A program made the position numbers and the translations under genes. Positions 33,239 to 43,322 of a stretch of DNA of 64,000 nucleotides are shown one piece after another (position 1 is the stretch's first letter; each line of letters starts with the position of its first letter). The DNA is from Castellaniella sp034674885 (GTDB lineage: Bacteria; Pseudomonadota; Gammaproteobacteria; Burkholderiales; Burkholderiaceae_B), in the NCBI RefSeq assembly GCF_034674885.1, contig NZ_JAUCDS010000005.1, positions 67,953-131,952 on the forward strand, in the 5' to 3' direction. Under the pieces are notes generated by a model, which was given only the letters and a program-made list of their open reading frames with translations, was not told the DNA's origin and did no database searches.

Positions 33239-34008
33239 CGGCGGTCACGGTGGTCGGTCAGCATGCGCTGGTGACGGGCGGAGCCCGTGGCATCGGCGCC
33301 GCCATCACCCAGCGTCTGCGGGCGCAGGGCTGCCGTGTCACGGTCCTGGGGCGCAGCGCTGCGCCAGGCCAGGCCCTGGCCGAGCAGGACCCTGATGGCA
33401 TTTGCGCCGTGACGGCGGACGTGGCCGACGCCGGGCAGCTGGCGCAGGCGGTGGACCAGGCCCGGCGTCGCTTCGGCCCCATCGCTCTGCTGGTCAACAA
33501 CGCCGGCCAGGCCGAGAGCGCCGCCTTTCTGAAAACGGACGCTGCCTTGTGGCAGCGCATGCTGGACGTAAACCTGACCGGCACCATGCTGTGCACCCAG
33601 GCGGTGCTGCCGGACATGCTGCAGGCCGGCTGGGGGCGCGTCATCAATGTGGCCAGCACGGCGGGGCAGACGGGCTACGCCTACGTGTCGGCCTACTGCG
33701 CCGCCAAGCACGGCGTCATTGGCCTGACCCGCGCCCTGGCCCGCGAACTGGCCGCGACCGGCGTCACGGTCAATGCCGTGTGTCCGGGCTATACCGACAC
33801 CGATCTGGTGCGCGAGAGCCTCGCCCGCATCGTGTCGCGCACCGGGCGCGACGAGGCCACCGCGCGCGCCGAGCTCGTCAAGACCAATCCCCAGGGGCGG
33901 CTGATCGATCCTGCGGAGGTCGCCGATGCCGTCGCCTGGCTGTGCGGCCCGGGGGCGGGCGCGGTGACCGGGCAGACGATTTCGGTCAGCGGCGGCGAAG
34001 TGATGTAA
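33235..34008 (+). CDS. Short-chain dehydrogenase/reductase
   Basis: SDR of 257 residues with the nucleotide-binding TGGARGIG, NNAG, the catalytic Ser-Tyr-Lys (NVASTAG, then YCAAK) and PGYTDTDL. The best fit is a 3-hydroxyacyl-CoA dehydrogenase step of the ring-derived beta-oxidation sequence in this operon, after the hydratase. Cofactor preference is not certain: the residue pattern after TGGARGIG (VTVLGRS) would suit NADP or NAD. It overlaps the preceding gene by 4 bases and precedes the MarR gene by 12. Confidence 0.9.
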   Translation: MTAVTVVGQHALVTGGARGIGAAITQRLRAQGCRVTVLGRSAAPGQALAEQDPDGICAVTADVADAGQLAQAVDQARRRFGPIALLVNNAGQAESAAFLKTDAALWQRMLDVNLTGTMLCTQAVLPDMLQAGWGRVINVASTAGQTGYAYVSAYCAAKHGVIGLTRALARELAATGVTVNAVCPGYTDTDLVRESLARIVSRTGRDEATARAELVKTNPQGRLIDPAEVADAVAWLCGPGAGAVTGQTISVSGGEVM

Positions 34009-34020
34009 GGAGCGCGAACC

Positions 34021-34608
34021 GTGAATACTCTGGCCAAACAACATCAGCAGCTGCTGCAGTCCCTGGGCGACGAGCACATCGGTCTCGAGGCCCGTGTGCA
34101 GGCCGACGATCATCTGGACACCCGGATCTGGCTGCGGCTGCTGGCCTGCTCGAACCAGATCGAACAGCAGATCCGCAAATTGCTGCGCACGCGCATCGCC
34201 ACCAGCCTGCGACGATTCGACTACATGGCCCAGCTGGACCGCCATCCAGAGGGCCTGCGCATGAAAGTCCTGTCGGGCTACCTGATGGTGACCGGCGGCA
34301 ACGTGACCGGCCTGACCGACGAACTGGTGAAAGATGGCCTGGTGCGGCGCGTGGAAGACCCCGAGGATCGCCGGTCCTTTTTCGTCAGCCTGACCGATCA
34401 GGGGCGCGAACAGTTCGCCACCATGGCCGTCGAACACGAGAAATGGCTGACGGAAATGTTCCGGGGGCTGCCGGTCGAGAGCAAGGAAACCCTGTACGCG
34501 CTGCTGGGCCAGTTGCGCGTGCATTTGGCCCATCGCCAGCCTGAACTGGAGGCCGCCGCCACCGCCAAGAAGGCGGTTCACCCGACCCGAAGGAAATCTC
34601 ATGACTGA
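34021..34608 (+). CDS. MarR-family transcriptional regulator
   Basis: Winged-helix regulator of 195 residues from a GTG at 34021. The MarR core is clear: TSLRRFDYMAQLDRHPEGLRMKVLSGYLMVTGGNVTGLTDELVKDGLVRR (helix-turn-helix) followed by the wing VEDPEDRRSFFVSLTDQGRE. Buried in the catabolic operon rather than beside it, so it is probably made together with its target genes and feeds back on the promoter upstream of 30881. MarR proteins beside aryl-CoA genes (for example BadR, HcaR, CouR, GenR types) typically respond to CoA thioesters. The first 45 residues precede the core and may help dimerisation. Confidence 0.92.
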   Translation: MNTLAKQHQQLLQSLGDEHIGLEARVQADDHLDTRIWLRLLACSNQIEQQIRKLLRTRIATSLRRFDYMAQLDRHPEGLRMKVLSGYLMVTGGNVTGLTDELVKDGLVRRVEDPEDRRSFFVSLTDQGREQFATMAVEHEKWLTEMFRGLPVESKETLYALLGQLRVHLAHRQPELEAAATAKKAVHPTRRKSHD

Positions 34609-35455
34609 ATCTGTGATCGACCCTGGCCTGCTGGCCGGCAACCGTCGCCCCATGGCCGGCTATCAGGCCCGCCATTTCCTCTGGGAAGTGCGCGATGGCG
34701 TGGCGACTGTCACCCTGAACCGCCCGGAGCGCAAGAACCCGCTGACGTTCGAGAGCTATGCCGAGCTGCGGGATCTGTTTCATCAGCTGAAGTGGGCCGA
34801 CGACGTGCGGGTCGTCGTGCTGGTCGGGGCAGGGGGCAATTTCTGCTCGGGTGGTGACGTGCATGAGATCATCGGCCCGCTGATCCGCCTGAAGGCGCCG
34901 GAACTGTTGATGTTCACGCGCATGACGGGGGAAGTCGTCAAGACCATCCGGGCCTGTCCGCAGCCCATCATCGCGGCGGTCGACGGCGTGTGCGCCGGCG
35001 CCGGCGCCATTCTCGCCATGGCCTCCGATCTGCGCCTGGCCACGGCACGCAGCAAGACCGCGTTCCTGTTCAACCGGGTCGGCCTGGCCGGCTGCGACAT
35101 GGGGGCTTGCGCCCTGTTGCCGCGTATCGTGGGCCAGGGCCGGGCCAGCGAACTGCTGTATACCGGTCGCAGCCTGGGCGGCGAGGAAGGCGAACGCTGG
35201 GGCTTCTTCAATCGCCTGTGCGAGCCCGATGCCCTGTTGGCCGACGCGCAGGCCTTGGCGGCGCAGCTGGCGCAGGGGCCCAGCTTCGCCAACGGCATCA
35301 CCAAGACCATGCTGCATCAGGAATGGGCCATGACCATCGACCAGGCCATCGAGGCCGAAGCCCAGGCCCAGGCCATCTGCATGCTGACGCAGGATTTTTC
35401 CCGTGCCTACCATGCGTTCGTGGACAAGCAGAAACCTCGGTTCCAGGGGGATTGA
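34601..35455 (+). CDS. Enoyl-CoA hydratase/isomerase family protein
   Basis: Crotonase-fold protein of 284 residues. The oxyanion-hole segments are GNFCSGGDVHEI and VCAGAGAILAMASDLRLAT; NRVGLAGCDMGACALLPRIVG follows, then the RASELLYTGRSLGGEEGERWGF helix. The catalytic glutamates of standard hydratases are not obvious in GLAGCDMGA, where an aspartate appears, so it may act as a hydrolase or isomerase on the ring-derived CoA ester rather than as a plain hydratase. Its ATG overlaps the MarR stop by 8 bases. Confidence 0.88.
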   Translation: MTESVIDPGLLAGNRRPMAGYQARHFLWEVRDGVATVTLNRPERKNPLTFESYAELRDLFHQLKWADDVRVVVLVGAGGNFCSGGDVHEIIGPLIRLKAPELLMFTRMTGEVVKTIRACPQPIIAAVDGVCAGAGAILAMASDLRLATARSKTAFLFNRVGLAGCDMGACALLPRIVGQGRASELLYTGRSLGGEEGERWGFFNRLCEPDALLADAQALAAQLAQGPSFANGITKTMLHQEWAMTIDQAIEAEAQAQAICMLTQDFSRAYHAFVDKQKPRFQGD

Positions 35456-35457
35456 CC

Positions 35458-36633
<1,176 letters not shown>

Positions 36634-36714
36634 CGCGCCCCCGGAAACGCCGTGCAAGAGGGCTTCAAGGCCCCGAAGACCGTAAGAGATGATCCTTGAT
36701 CAGGAGACAAGACC

Positions 36715-38325
36715 ATGAGCAGTGCCCACCAGGATACGTTTGCGCGCGACCATTTGCCGCCTGCGGACCAGCAGCCTGAATTTCTGTTTGATCTTCCCGA
36801 ATTGCAGTTTCCCGAACAGCTGAACTGCGCAGCCGAGTTGCTGGATCGGCACGTGCGCGAGGGCCGTGGGGGGCGGATGTGCATCCGTGCGCCCGGCATC
36901 AACTGGACATATGCCGATCTGCAGGACAAGGCCAATCGCATCGCCAACGTGCTGGTGCATGACATGGGCCTGGTCCCGGGCAACCGCGTCTTGCTGCGCG
37001 CGCCCAACAATCCCATGCTGGCGGCCTGCTGGTTCGGCATCATCAAGGCCGGCGGCATCGCCGTGGCCACCATGCCATTGCTGCGGGCCAAGGAACTGAA
37101 GGCCATCATCGACATCGGACAGGTATCGCACGCCCTGTGCGATGCGGCCTTGTCAGAAGAGATGGAACTGGCCGTGGCGGAAAAGCCGGTCCTGAAACAC
37201 ATCCGCCACTTCAATCATGACGGGCCGGACGGCCTGGAGGCCCTGATGCGGCGCGCCTCGCCCGAGTTCGACACTGTCGCGACGGCGTCCGACGACACCT
37301 GCATCCTGGGCTTCACGTCCGGAACCACGGGCATACCCAAGGCGACCATGCACTATCACCGGGACGTCATGGCCATCTGCCTGTGCTGGCCCCGGCATGT
37401 GCTGCATCCCAGCGAGGACGATGTCTTCATGGGCAGCCCGCCGCTGGCTTTTACCTTCGGACTGGGCGGGCTGCTGCTGTTTCCCCTGCACGTGGGCGCG
37501 TCGACCGTTCTGCTGGAAAAGGCCAGCCCGCCGCAGTTGCTGGAAGCCATCCAGACGTTCGGCGCGACGGTGCTGTTCACCGCGCCGACCTCCTACAGGA
37601 CCCTGTCGGCACGCGGCACGGAACTGCGCCGCACGGCCCTGCGCAAGTGCGTATCGGCTGGCGAGGCCCTGCCTGCGTCGACCCGGGCGGCCTGGAAAGA
37701 GGCCACCGGCATCGAGATGATCGACGGCATCGGGTCCACGGAAATGCTGCATATCTTCATTTCCCACGATGAAGCGCATGCCCGCCCCGGGGCGACGGGT
37801 ACGCCGGTGCCCGGTTATCAGGCCAAGATCGTCGATGAGCAGGGTCAGGATGTCCCGCCCGGCACCATCGGCCGCCTGGCGGTGCGGGGGCCGACGGGCT
37901 GCCGCTACCTGAACGACGAGCGGCAGCGGAAGTATGTCCAGAACGGCTGGAACCTGACGGGCGACGCCTATTTGATGGATGTCGATGGTTATTTCCACTA
38001 CCAGGCGCGTACGGACGACATGATCATTTCCTCGGGCTACAACATCGCTGCGCCCGATGTCGAGGATGCCCTGATGCAGCATCCGGCGGTGGCCGAGTGC
38101 GCGGTCATCGGTGTGCCCGATCACGAACGCGGCCAGCTGGTCAAGGCCTTCGTCGTGCTGCGGCCAGGCCAGGCGGCCGGAGACGACATGAAGAAGACCC
38201 TGCAGGATTTCGTCAAGGCCAGCATCGCGCCCTACAAGTATCCGCGCGCACTGGATTTCGTGGAATCCCTGCCGCGCACCCAGACAGGCAAGCTGCAGCG
38301 CTTCAAGCTGCATGAGCCCGCCTGA
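36715..38325 (+). CDS. Aryl-CoA ligase (2-aminobenzoate/benzoate-CoA ligase type)
   Basis: AMP-forming ligase of 536 residues activating an aromatic acid to its CoA thioester, the entry step of the pathway. Motifs: the P-loop GFTSGTTGIPKAT near 200, the substrate/AMP motif IDGIGSTEMLHIFIS as in benzoate-CoA ligases, GDAYLMDVDGYFHYQAR, SSGYNIAAPDVEDAL, and the catalytic lysine in RTQTGKLQRFKL. The IGSTEMLHIFIS form separates benzoate/aminobenzoate ligases from fatty acyl ones. An 81-base gap and the strong CAGGAGACAAG site precede it; no promoter is obvious in the gap. Confidence 0.93.
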   Translation: MSSAHQDTFARDHLPPADQQPEFLFDLPELQFPEQLNCAAELLDRHVREGRGGRMCIRAPGINWTYADLQDKANRIANVLVHDMGLVPGNRVLLRAPNNPMLAACWFGIIKAGGIAVATMPLLRAKELKAIIDIGQVSHALCDAALSEEMELAVAEKPVLKHIRHFNHDGPDGLEALMRRASPEFDTVATASDDTCILGFTSGTTGIPKATMHYHRDVMAICLCWPRHVLHPSEDDVFMGSPPLAFTFGLGGLLLFPLHVGASTVLLEKASPPQLLEAIQTFGATVLFTAPTSYRTLSARGTELRRTALRKCVSAGEALPASTRAAWKEATGIEMIDGIGSTEMLHIFISHDEAHARPGATGTPVPGYQAKIVDEQGQDVPPGTIGRLAVRGPTGCRYLNDERQRKYVQNGWNLTGDAYLMDVDGYFHYQARTDDMIISSGYNIAAPDVEDALMQHPAVAECAVIGVPDHERGQLVKAFVVLRPGQAAGDDMKKTLQDFVKASIAPYKYPRALDFVESLPRTQTGKLQRFKLHEPA

Positions 38326-38391
38326 AACCGGTCGGGCCCGGTGCAGCCGGCCCGATCCCCAGAACCTGTTGGATCAATGGAGGATTCCCCC

Positions 38392-38784
38392 ATGCAAGTC
38401 TTGCTTCCCCCGGGCTGGCCCCGGCCCAAGGGATATGCCAATGGCGTAGCCGTAAGCGGCCGTCAGATCTTTGTAGCCGGCATGATCGGCTGGGATGCCC
38501 ACGGGGTATTTCATACGGACGACATGGCCGGCCAGGTGCGCCAGGCCTTGCAGAACATTGTCGACGTGCTGACCGCAGGCGGCGCAAAGCCAGAACACAT
38601 CGTGCGCATGACCTGGTACGTCATCGACAAGCAAGAATACGTGGCCGCCTATCCCGAAATCGGCAAGGCCTTCCGCGAATTGATCGGCAGCTTCAATGTC
38701 GCCATGACGGCGGTCCAGGTCGCCGCCCTGATCGAGGACCGTGCCAAGGTCGAGATCGAAGTCACGGCCGTGATTCCCGATTGA
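38392..38784 (+). CDS. Rid-family (YjgF) protein lacking the signature arginine
   Basis: Protein of 130 residues of the RidA/YjgF/UK114 fold (YANGVAVSGRQIFVAGMIGWDAHGVF...IVRMTWYVIDKQEY...AMTAVQVAALIEDRAKVEIEVTAV). Canonical RidA enamine deaminases have R-S/x-C-V-x-V-x-x-L-P with the arginine (R105 in E. coli) that binds the substrate carboxylate. Here that position reads AMTAVQV, so the arginine is a threonine. It therefore belongs with the non-RidA subfamilies and may act on a CoA thioester or a neutral imine. GGAGGA lies upstream of the ATG. As the last gene of the operon it fits a pathway that releases an amino group. Confidence 0.9.
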   Translation: MQVLLPPGWPRPKGYANGVAVSGRQIFVAGMIGWDAHGVFHTDDMAGQVRQALQNIVDVLTAGGAKPEHIVRMTWYVIDKQEYVAAYPEIGKAFRELIGSFNVAMTAVQVAALIEDRAKVEIEVTAVIPD

Positions 38785-38857
38785 TCCGGCGAGAGTGCGT
38801 GGCCGTTTGCAGAGGCAGTACACTGCAGGCCACCCTCTCTTTGCTGACCGAGCCGCC

Positions 38858-39496
38858 ATGCCTATTCACGAAATTCGCCATCCCCTGATCCGCCACAAGC
38901 TGGGCCTGATGCGCCGTGCCGACCTCAGCACCAAGAATTTCCGCGAGATGGCGCAGGAAATCGGGTCGCTGCTGACCTACGAGGCGACCAAGGACCTGCC
39001 GCTGGAGCCCGCGCGCATTACCGGCTGGGCGGGTGAGCTGGACGTGGAAAAACTGGCGGGCAAGAAGGTCACGGTCGTGCCCATCCTGCGGGCCGGCATC
39101 GGCATGCTCGACGGCGTGCTCAACCTGATTCCAGGGGCCAAGGTCAGCGCCGTGGGCATCGCCCGCAACGAGGAAACCCTGCAGGCGCAGCCCTATCTGG
39201 AAAGGCTGGTCGGCCAGCTGGACCAGCGCCTGGCGCTGATCGTCGATCCCATGCTGGCCACAGGAGGTTCCATGGTGGCCGCCATCGACATGCTTAAACA
39301 AGCCGGCAGCCGCAACGTCCGCGCCCTGGTGCTGGTGGCGGCCCCCGAGGGCATCGCCGCCGTCGAACGGGCTCATCCGGATGTGCACATCTATACCGCA
39401 TCCATCGACGACCATCTGAACGAGGACGGCTACATCATCCCCGGGTTGGGCGACGCAGGTGATCGTATTTTCGGCACTCGGCAAAAGACCGACTGA
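38858..39496 (+). CDS. upp: Uracil phosphoribosyltransferase Upp
   Basis: Pyrimidine-salvage enzyme making UMP from uracil and PRPP; 212 residues starting MPIHEIRHPLIRHKLGLMR. The PRPP loop LIVDPMLATGGSM and the uracil-binding C-terminal GYIIPGLGDAGDRIFGT are intact. It stands alone after the catabolic operon, with a 73-base gap that may hold its own promoter. Confidence 0.97.
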   Translation: MPIHEIRHPLIRHKLGLMRRADLSTKNFREMAQEIGSLLTYEATKDLPLEPARITGWAGELDVEKLAGKKVTVVPILRAGIGMLDGVLNLIPGAKVSAVGIARNEETLQAQPYLERLVGQLDQRLALIVDPMLATGGSMVAAIDMLKQAGSRNVRALVLVAAPEGIAAVERAHPDVHIYTASIDDHLNEDGYIIPGLGDAGDRIFGTRQKTD

Positions 39497-39613
39497 AGCG
39501 CCCTGACGGACGCAGCGGCTTGATCTGCCTCAGGGTCACACAGTTTTTGACATTTTCGGGGCGGACGATCGGGTAGGATAGGGGTCCTGCTGTCTGATTC
39601 AAGGAGTTTTCGA

Positions 39614-39937
39614 ATGGCTACACGCAAGCAAATCGCCACCCAATCAGCTGGCGACGCCCTGATCGAGGACCTGAAGTCCAGCCTGGACCAGGCTGAAAAG
39701 CTGCTGCGCGAAGCGGCCGACGCGACCGGCGACAAAGCCGCCGACCTGCGGGCCCGGGCCCTGCAGGCACTGGACCAGGGCCGCGCGGTGCTGTCCGAGA
39801 CCCAGGCCAATCTGGTCGAACAGGGGCGCAAGGTCGTCCAGGACACCGATGAATACGTCCAGGCCAATCCCTGGAAAGCCGTGGGGATCGCGGGCGTGGC
39901 CGGCTTGCTGCTGGGCGCCCTGCTGTCGCGGCGCTGA
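39614..39937 (+). CDS. DUF883 protein (YqjD/ElaB type)
   Basis: Protein of 107 residues with a long amphipathic/coiled-coil N-terminal part and one C-terminal helix with the family ending GLLLGALLSRR. YqjD-like proteins of E. coli anchor at the inner membrane and bind ribosomes in stationary phase. Opens a three-gene set with 1-base and 4-base overlaps. TTGACA at 39547-39552 and TAGGAT at 39574-39579 are too far apart (21 bases) to be a standard promoter. Confidence 0.93.
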   Translation: MATRKQIATQSAGDALIEDLKSSLDQAEKLLREAADATGDKAADLRARALQALDQGRAVLSETQANLVEQGRKVVQDTDEYVQANPWKAVGIAGVAGLLLGALLSRR

Positions 39938-40368
39938 TGCCCATGGGGGCGCTTGGCCGCGCAGCGGCGGACCTGGCGGCGCACACCACCGCGCTGCTGG
40001 GCACCCGCCTGGAACTCCTGGGCCTGGAGGCCCAGGACGTCCGCGACCGGCTGCTGGGCCGCCTGGCCATGTTGCTGGCGGCCGCCGTTTTCCTGTTCCT
40101 GGCCCTGCTGGTTGCCACCCTGACCCTGGCTTTGTATTTCTGGCCCACTGATTACCGTTTCCTGGCGCTGGGGCTGCTGGCCCTGGGGTATGCCGTTGCA
40201 GGCGCGGTGCTGGCTGTGGTGCTCGTCAGGCGCCTGCGGCGGGACCCGACACCCTTTGCCGTGACGGCGGATGTGCTGCGCCAGGACGCCAAGGCGTTCG
40301 GGCAAGCACCGACCGGGCCCGAGGGCCGGCCGGCCGATGAATCGGCCATCCCCGGAGAAATCCCATGA
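39937..40368 (+). CDS. YqjE-like phage-holin-family membrane protein
   Basis: Membrane protein of 143 residues with two helices (MLLAAAVFLFLALLVATLTLALYFW and FLALGLLALGYAVAGAVLAVVLV) and the N-terminal LGTRLELLGLEAQDVRDRLL helix typical of the YqjE/holin superfamily III group. Its ATG shares one base with the preceding TGA. No holin function is implied; in E. coli yqjD-yqjE-yqjK are general stress genes. Confidence 0.92.
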   Translation: MPMGALGRAAADLAAHTTALLGTRLELLGLEAQDVRDRLLGRLAMLLAAAVFLFLALLVATLTLALYFWPTDYRFLALGLLALGYAVAGAVLAVVLVRRLRRDPTPFAVTADVLRQDAKAFGQAPTGPEGRPADESAIPGEIP

Positions 40369-40718
40369 CCCGGCCCGCCCAGCAGGCACCCGCAGCCCAG
40401 GATCGTCACCTGCGCATCGAATTGCTGCGTCTGCAGGCAGGCTATCAGCGCCTGGCCGTGCGCCAAAGCGCCTGCCGTCTGGCGGGGGCCCTGAAGCCGG
40501 AGGCCCTGGCCGCGCAAGCCGGCGATCATCTGCGGGCCACCGGCCTGGGATGGCTGGGCACGGGCCTGCGGCTCTGGCGCCGTTATCCCCTGATGGGATC
40601 CTTGCTGGGGTCGGCCCTGGGCGCTGGCGGTCGCCGGCGCGTTGCCCTGAAAACGGCCCTGGTCGCCGGACTGATCTGGCTGGCGCGGCGGGCGTCCCCG
40701 GATCGCAGCGATACCTGA
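40365..40718 (+). CDS. YqjK-like small protein
   Basis: Protein of 117 residues, rich in Arg, Leu and Ala, in the position of YqjK. It starts within the stop of the YqjE-like gene (ATGA). The central RLWRRYPLMGSLLGSALGAGG and the C-terminal hydrophobic segment ALKTALVAGLIWLARR suggest a membrane-associated end. Similarity to YqjK is loose and rests mainly on gene order. Confidence 0.75.
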   Translation: MTRPAQQAPAAQDRHLRIELLRLQAGYQRLAVRQSACRLAGALKPEALAAQAGDHLRATGLGWLGTGLRLWRRYPLMGSLLGSALGAGGRRRVALKTALVAGLIWLARRASPDRSDT

Positions 40719-40740
40719 TCGGCCGGGACACCCGGCCTGA

Positions 40741-42288
40741 TCAGGAAATTCCCAGCTGGTCCCACATGGCGTCCACCCGCTGCTTGACGTCCTCGGACAT
40801 GCTGATCGGCCGGCCCCATTCACGCTGGGTTTCGCCCGGCCATTTGTTGGTGGCATCCAGCCCCATCTTGCCGCCCAGCCCGGACACCGGCGAGGCGAAG
40901 TCCAGATAGTCGATGGGGGTGTTTTCCACCAGCACGGTGTCGCGCACCGGGTCCATGCGGGTCGTCATGGCCCAGATGACCTCGGCCCAGTCGCGCACGG
41001 CGATGTCATCGTCGACCACGACGATGAACTTGGTGTACATGAACTGGCGCAGCACGCTCCACAAGCCGAACAGGATGCGCTTGGCGTGGCCGGGATACTG
41101 CTTGCGGATCGACACCACCGCCAGCCGGTAGCTGCAGCCTTCCGGGGGCAGGTAGAAGTCCGTGATTTCGGGGAACTGGCGCTTGAGCAGCGGCACGAAC
41201 ACTTCGTTCAGGGCCAGGCCCAGCACGGCGGGCTCGTCGGGGGGCTTGCCGGTATAGGTGCTGTGGTAGATGGGCTGGCGTCGGTGGGTGATGCGGTCGA
41301 CCGTGAAGACCGGGAACCAGTCCTGTTCGTTGTAGTAGCCCGTGTGGTCTCCGTACGGGCCTTCCAGCGCCATTTCGTACCCGGTGTCGGGAGGCAGGGG
41401 GGCGCCGTCGGGCACCGCAGGCGCGAGAGCCTCGGGGTCGGATGCCGGCAGGATGTGACCTTCCAGCACGATTTCCGCCTGGGCGGGTACCTGCAGGCCG
41501 CTGCCCAGCGCCGCCGCCAGTTCGGTGCGCGAGCCGCGCAGCAGGCCGGCGAACTGGTATTCGGACAGGCTGTCGGGGATCGGGGTGACGGCTGCCAGCA
41601 GGGTCGCTGGATCGGTGCCCAGCGCCACGGCGATCGGGAACGGCTTTCCGGGGTGCGCCAGGCAATGGTCGCGGAAGTCCAGGGCGCCGCCACGGTGAGA
41701 CAGCCAGCGCATGATGAGCTTGTTGCGGCCGATCAGCTGCTGGCGGTAGATGCCCAGGTTCTGGCGCCGGGCGTTGGGGCCGCGCGTGATCACCAGCCCC
41801 CAGGTCAGCAGAGGCGCCACGTCGCCGGGCCAGCAGCTTTGCAGCGGCAGAGTGTTCAGGTCGACCTGATCGGCTTCGATCACGATGTCCTGGCAGGCGG
41901 CGCCCCGCACTTGGCGCGGGTTCATGTCCCAGAGCGCGGATTTCAGCAGGGCGACTTTCGACAGGGCGTCGCGCATGCCGTGGGGCGGGGTCGGCTCGCG
42001 CAGAGACGCCAGCAGTTCGCCGGTGTCGCGCAGGGCCGATACGTCTTCGGCGCCCATGCCCCAGGCCACCCGTTGCGGGGTGCCGAACAGGTTGGTCAGC
42101 ACGGGGATGGGGCTGGTCTGCCCGTCGTGCTGCGCCTGCTCGAACAGCAGGGCGGGGCCGCCGGAGCGCAGCACGCGATCGCTGATTTCGGTCATCTCCA
42201 GGGCGGTGGAGACCGGGTGGCGGATGCGTTTCAGTTGTCCTTGGCGTTCAAGCTGGGCGATGAAGTCCCGGAGGTCGCGGTATTTCAC
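40741..42288 (-). CDS. ubiD: UbiD family decarboxylase (4-hydroxy-3-polyprenylbenzoate decarboxylase)
   Basis: Prenylated-FMN-dependent decarboxylase of 515 residues acting in ubiquinone synthesis. The start MKYRDLRDFIAQLERQGQL, NLGIYRQQLIGRNKLIMRW and the E-x-x-D/R active-site area (ALEGPYGDHTGYYNEQDWFPVF) match UbiD rather than catabolic relatives. No ubiX is in the window. It converges with the yqjK-like gene across 22 bases and is divergent from the transglycosylase. Confidence 0.95.
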   Translation of the reverse strand: MKYRDLRDFIAQLERQGQLKRIRHPVSTALEMTEISDRVLRSGGPALLFEQAQHDGQTSPIPVLTNLFGTPQRVAWGMGAEDVSALRDTGELLASLREPTPPHGMRDALSKVALLKSALWDMNPRQVRGAACQDIVIEADQVDLNTLPLQSCWPGDVAPLLTWGLVITRGPNARRQNLGIYRQQLIGRNKLIMRWLSHRGGALDFRDHCLAHPGKPFPIAVALGTDPATLLAAVTPIPDSLSEYQFAGLLRGSRTELAAALGSGLQVPAQAEIVLEGHILPASDPEALAPAVPDGAPLPPDTGYEMALEGPYGDHTGYYNEQDWFPVFTVDRITHRRQPIYHSTYTGKPPDEPAVLGLALNEVFVPLLKRQFPEITDFYLPPEGCSYRLAVVSIRKQYPGHAKRILFGLWSVLRQFMYTKFIVVVDDDIAVRDWAEVIWAMTTRMDPVRDTVLVENTPIDYLDFASPVSGLGGKMGLDATNKWPGETQREWGRPISMSEDVKQRVDAMWDQLGIS

Positions 42289-42368
42289 AGAAAATGGCCA
42301 ATCAGGTTACAGTGTCGTCGTGCCAAAGATTACCATTCCCCCCGCCCGCACGGCTGCCGGAGGCATCC

Positions 42369-43274
42369 ATGGTTGCAGGGTTCCTGCCTGATCGCTTGCA
42401 GCATGGCGTACGAGCCGTGCTGTATCCCGTCGGTGAATTCATCCACGTCAGCGCCATCTATCTGGGGCTGGCCGTGTTGACGACGCTGGGCCTGAGCCTG
42501 GTGCTGCCGTCCATGCGCCAGCAGTCGCAGCAACTGCACGAAGTCGTGCTGACCATGTTCCAGGCCGATGGCGCCGGTTATAGCGGCAGCGACGCCGATT
42601 ATGCCTGGGCGCCGCCTTCGGCAGGCCAGGCGCCCGCACCGACAGCGGATGCCGGTGCGCCGACTGCGGCGCCTTCGCCCGATATCGCGGCAGCAGACCA
42701 AAAGCCCGCCGCAGGCGACCAGGCGGCCGCGCCACCCGTCGTGGCGTCCGCCGGGCCTCTGGATTTCATGCAGGCCCTGTCCGCCAGCATGGGCGACAAG
42801 GCCATTCCCGGCGTGACGGCGGCCCAGGCCCAGGGCCTGCGCAGCTATCTGTCGCGCAAATACCGCATCGCCTCCAGCGTGGCTGGCGCGCTGGTGCGCA
42901 TGGCGTTTGCCGTGGGCAAGGAACGTCACGTGGATCCGCAGCTGCTGCTGGCCGTCATCGCCATCGAGTCGCGCTACAACCCCTTTGTGGAAAGCTCCGT
43001 CGGGGCCCAGGGCCTGATGCAGATCATGGGCCGGGTGCATCGCGAGAAACTGCAGGCGCACGGCGGGCCGGCGGCGATCTTCAATCCCTCGGTGAACATC
43101 CGCATCGGGGCGCAGATCCTGTCGGACTGCATCCGCCGGCGCGGCTCGATCGAAGGTGGCCTGGCCTGTTACGTGGGGGCGTCAGGCCCCAGCGACGGGG
43201 GCTATGGCGCCAGCGTGCTGGCCGAGCGTCGCCGCATCGCACTGGCGTCCGGTATCCCTCCCGGCAAGGACTGA
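42369..43274 (+). CDS. Lytic transglycosylase, SLT family, membrane-anchored
   Basis: Protein of 301 residues starting at the ATG at 42369. An N-terminal helix (about 25-50, IYLGLAVLTTLGLSLVL) anchors it; a Pro/Ala-rich linker (about 75-130) follows; the C-terminal SLT domain has the catalytic glutamate in AVIAIESRYNPF and VGAQGLMQIMG, then FNPSVNIRIGAQILSD. Cleaves peptidoglycan glycan strands. Earlier in-frame starts would add non-hydrophobic residues. Confidence 0.92.
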   Translation: MVAGFLPDRLQHGVRAVLYPVGEFIHVSAIYLGLAVLTTLGLSLVLPSMRQQSQQLHEVVLTMFQADGAGYSGSDADYAWAPPSAGQAPAPTADAGAPTAAPSPDIAAADQKPAAGDQAAAPPVVASAGPLDFMQALSASMGDKAIPGVTAAQAQGLRSYLSRKYRIASSVAGALVRMAFAVGKERHVDPQLLLAVIAIESRYNPFVESSVGAQGLMQIMGRVHREKLQAHGGPAAIFNPSVNIRIGAQILSDCIRRRGSIEGGLACYVGASGPSDGGYGASVLAERRRIALASGIPPGKD

Positions 43275-43322
43275 CAGACTGCGGGCCCGCCCAGCCATTT
43301 GCAGAGGGTCGTGGCGCGCTCG

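Noticed and set aside
39547..39579. Promoter for the DUF883 operon from TTGACA and TAGGAT
   Set aside because: Spacer of 21 bases is too long for a standard sigma-70 promoter.
39937..40368. Prophage holin
   Set aside because: Holin-family label only; gene order with YqjD- and YqjK-like genes fits a housekeeping stress set, and no phage genes are near.
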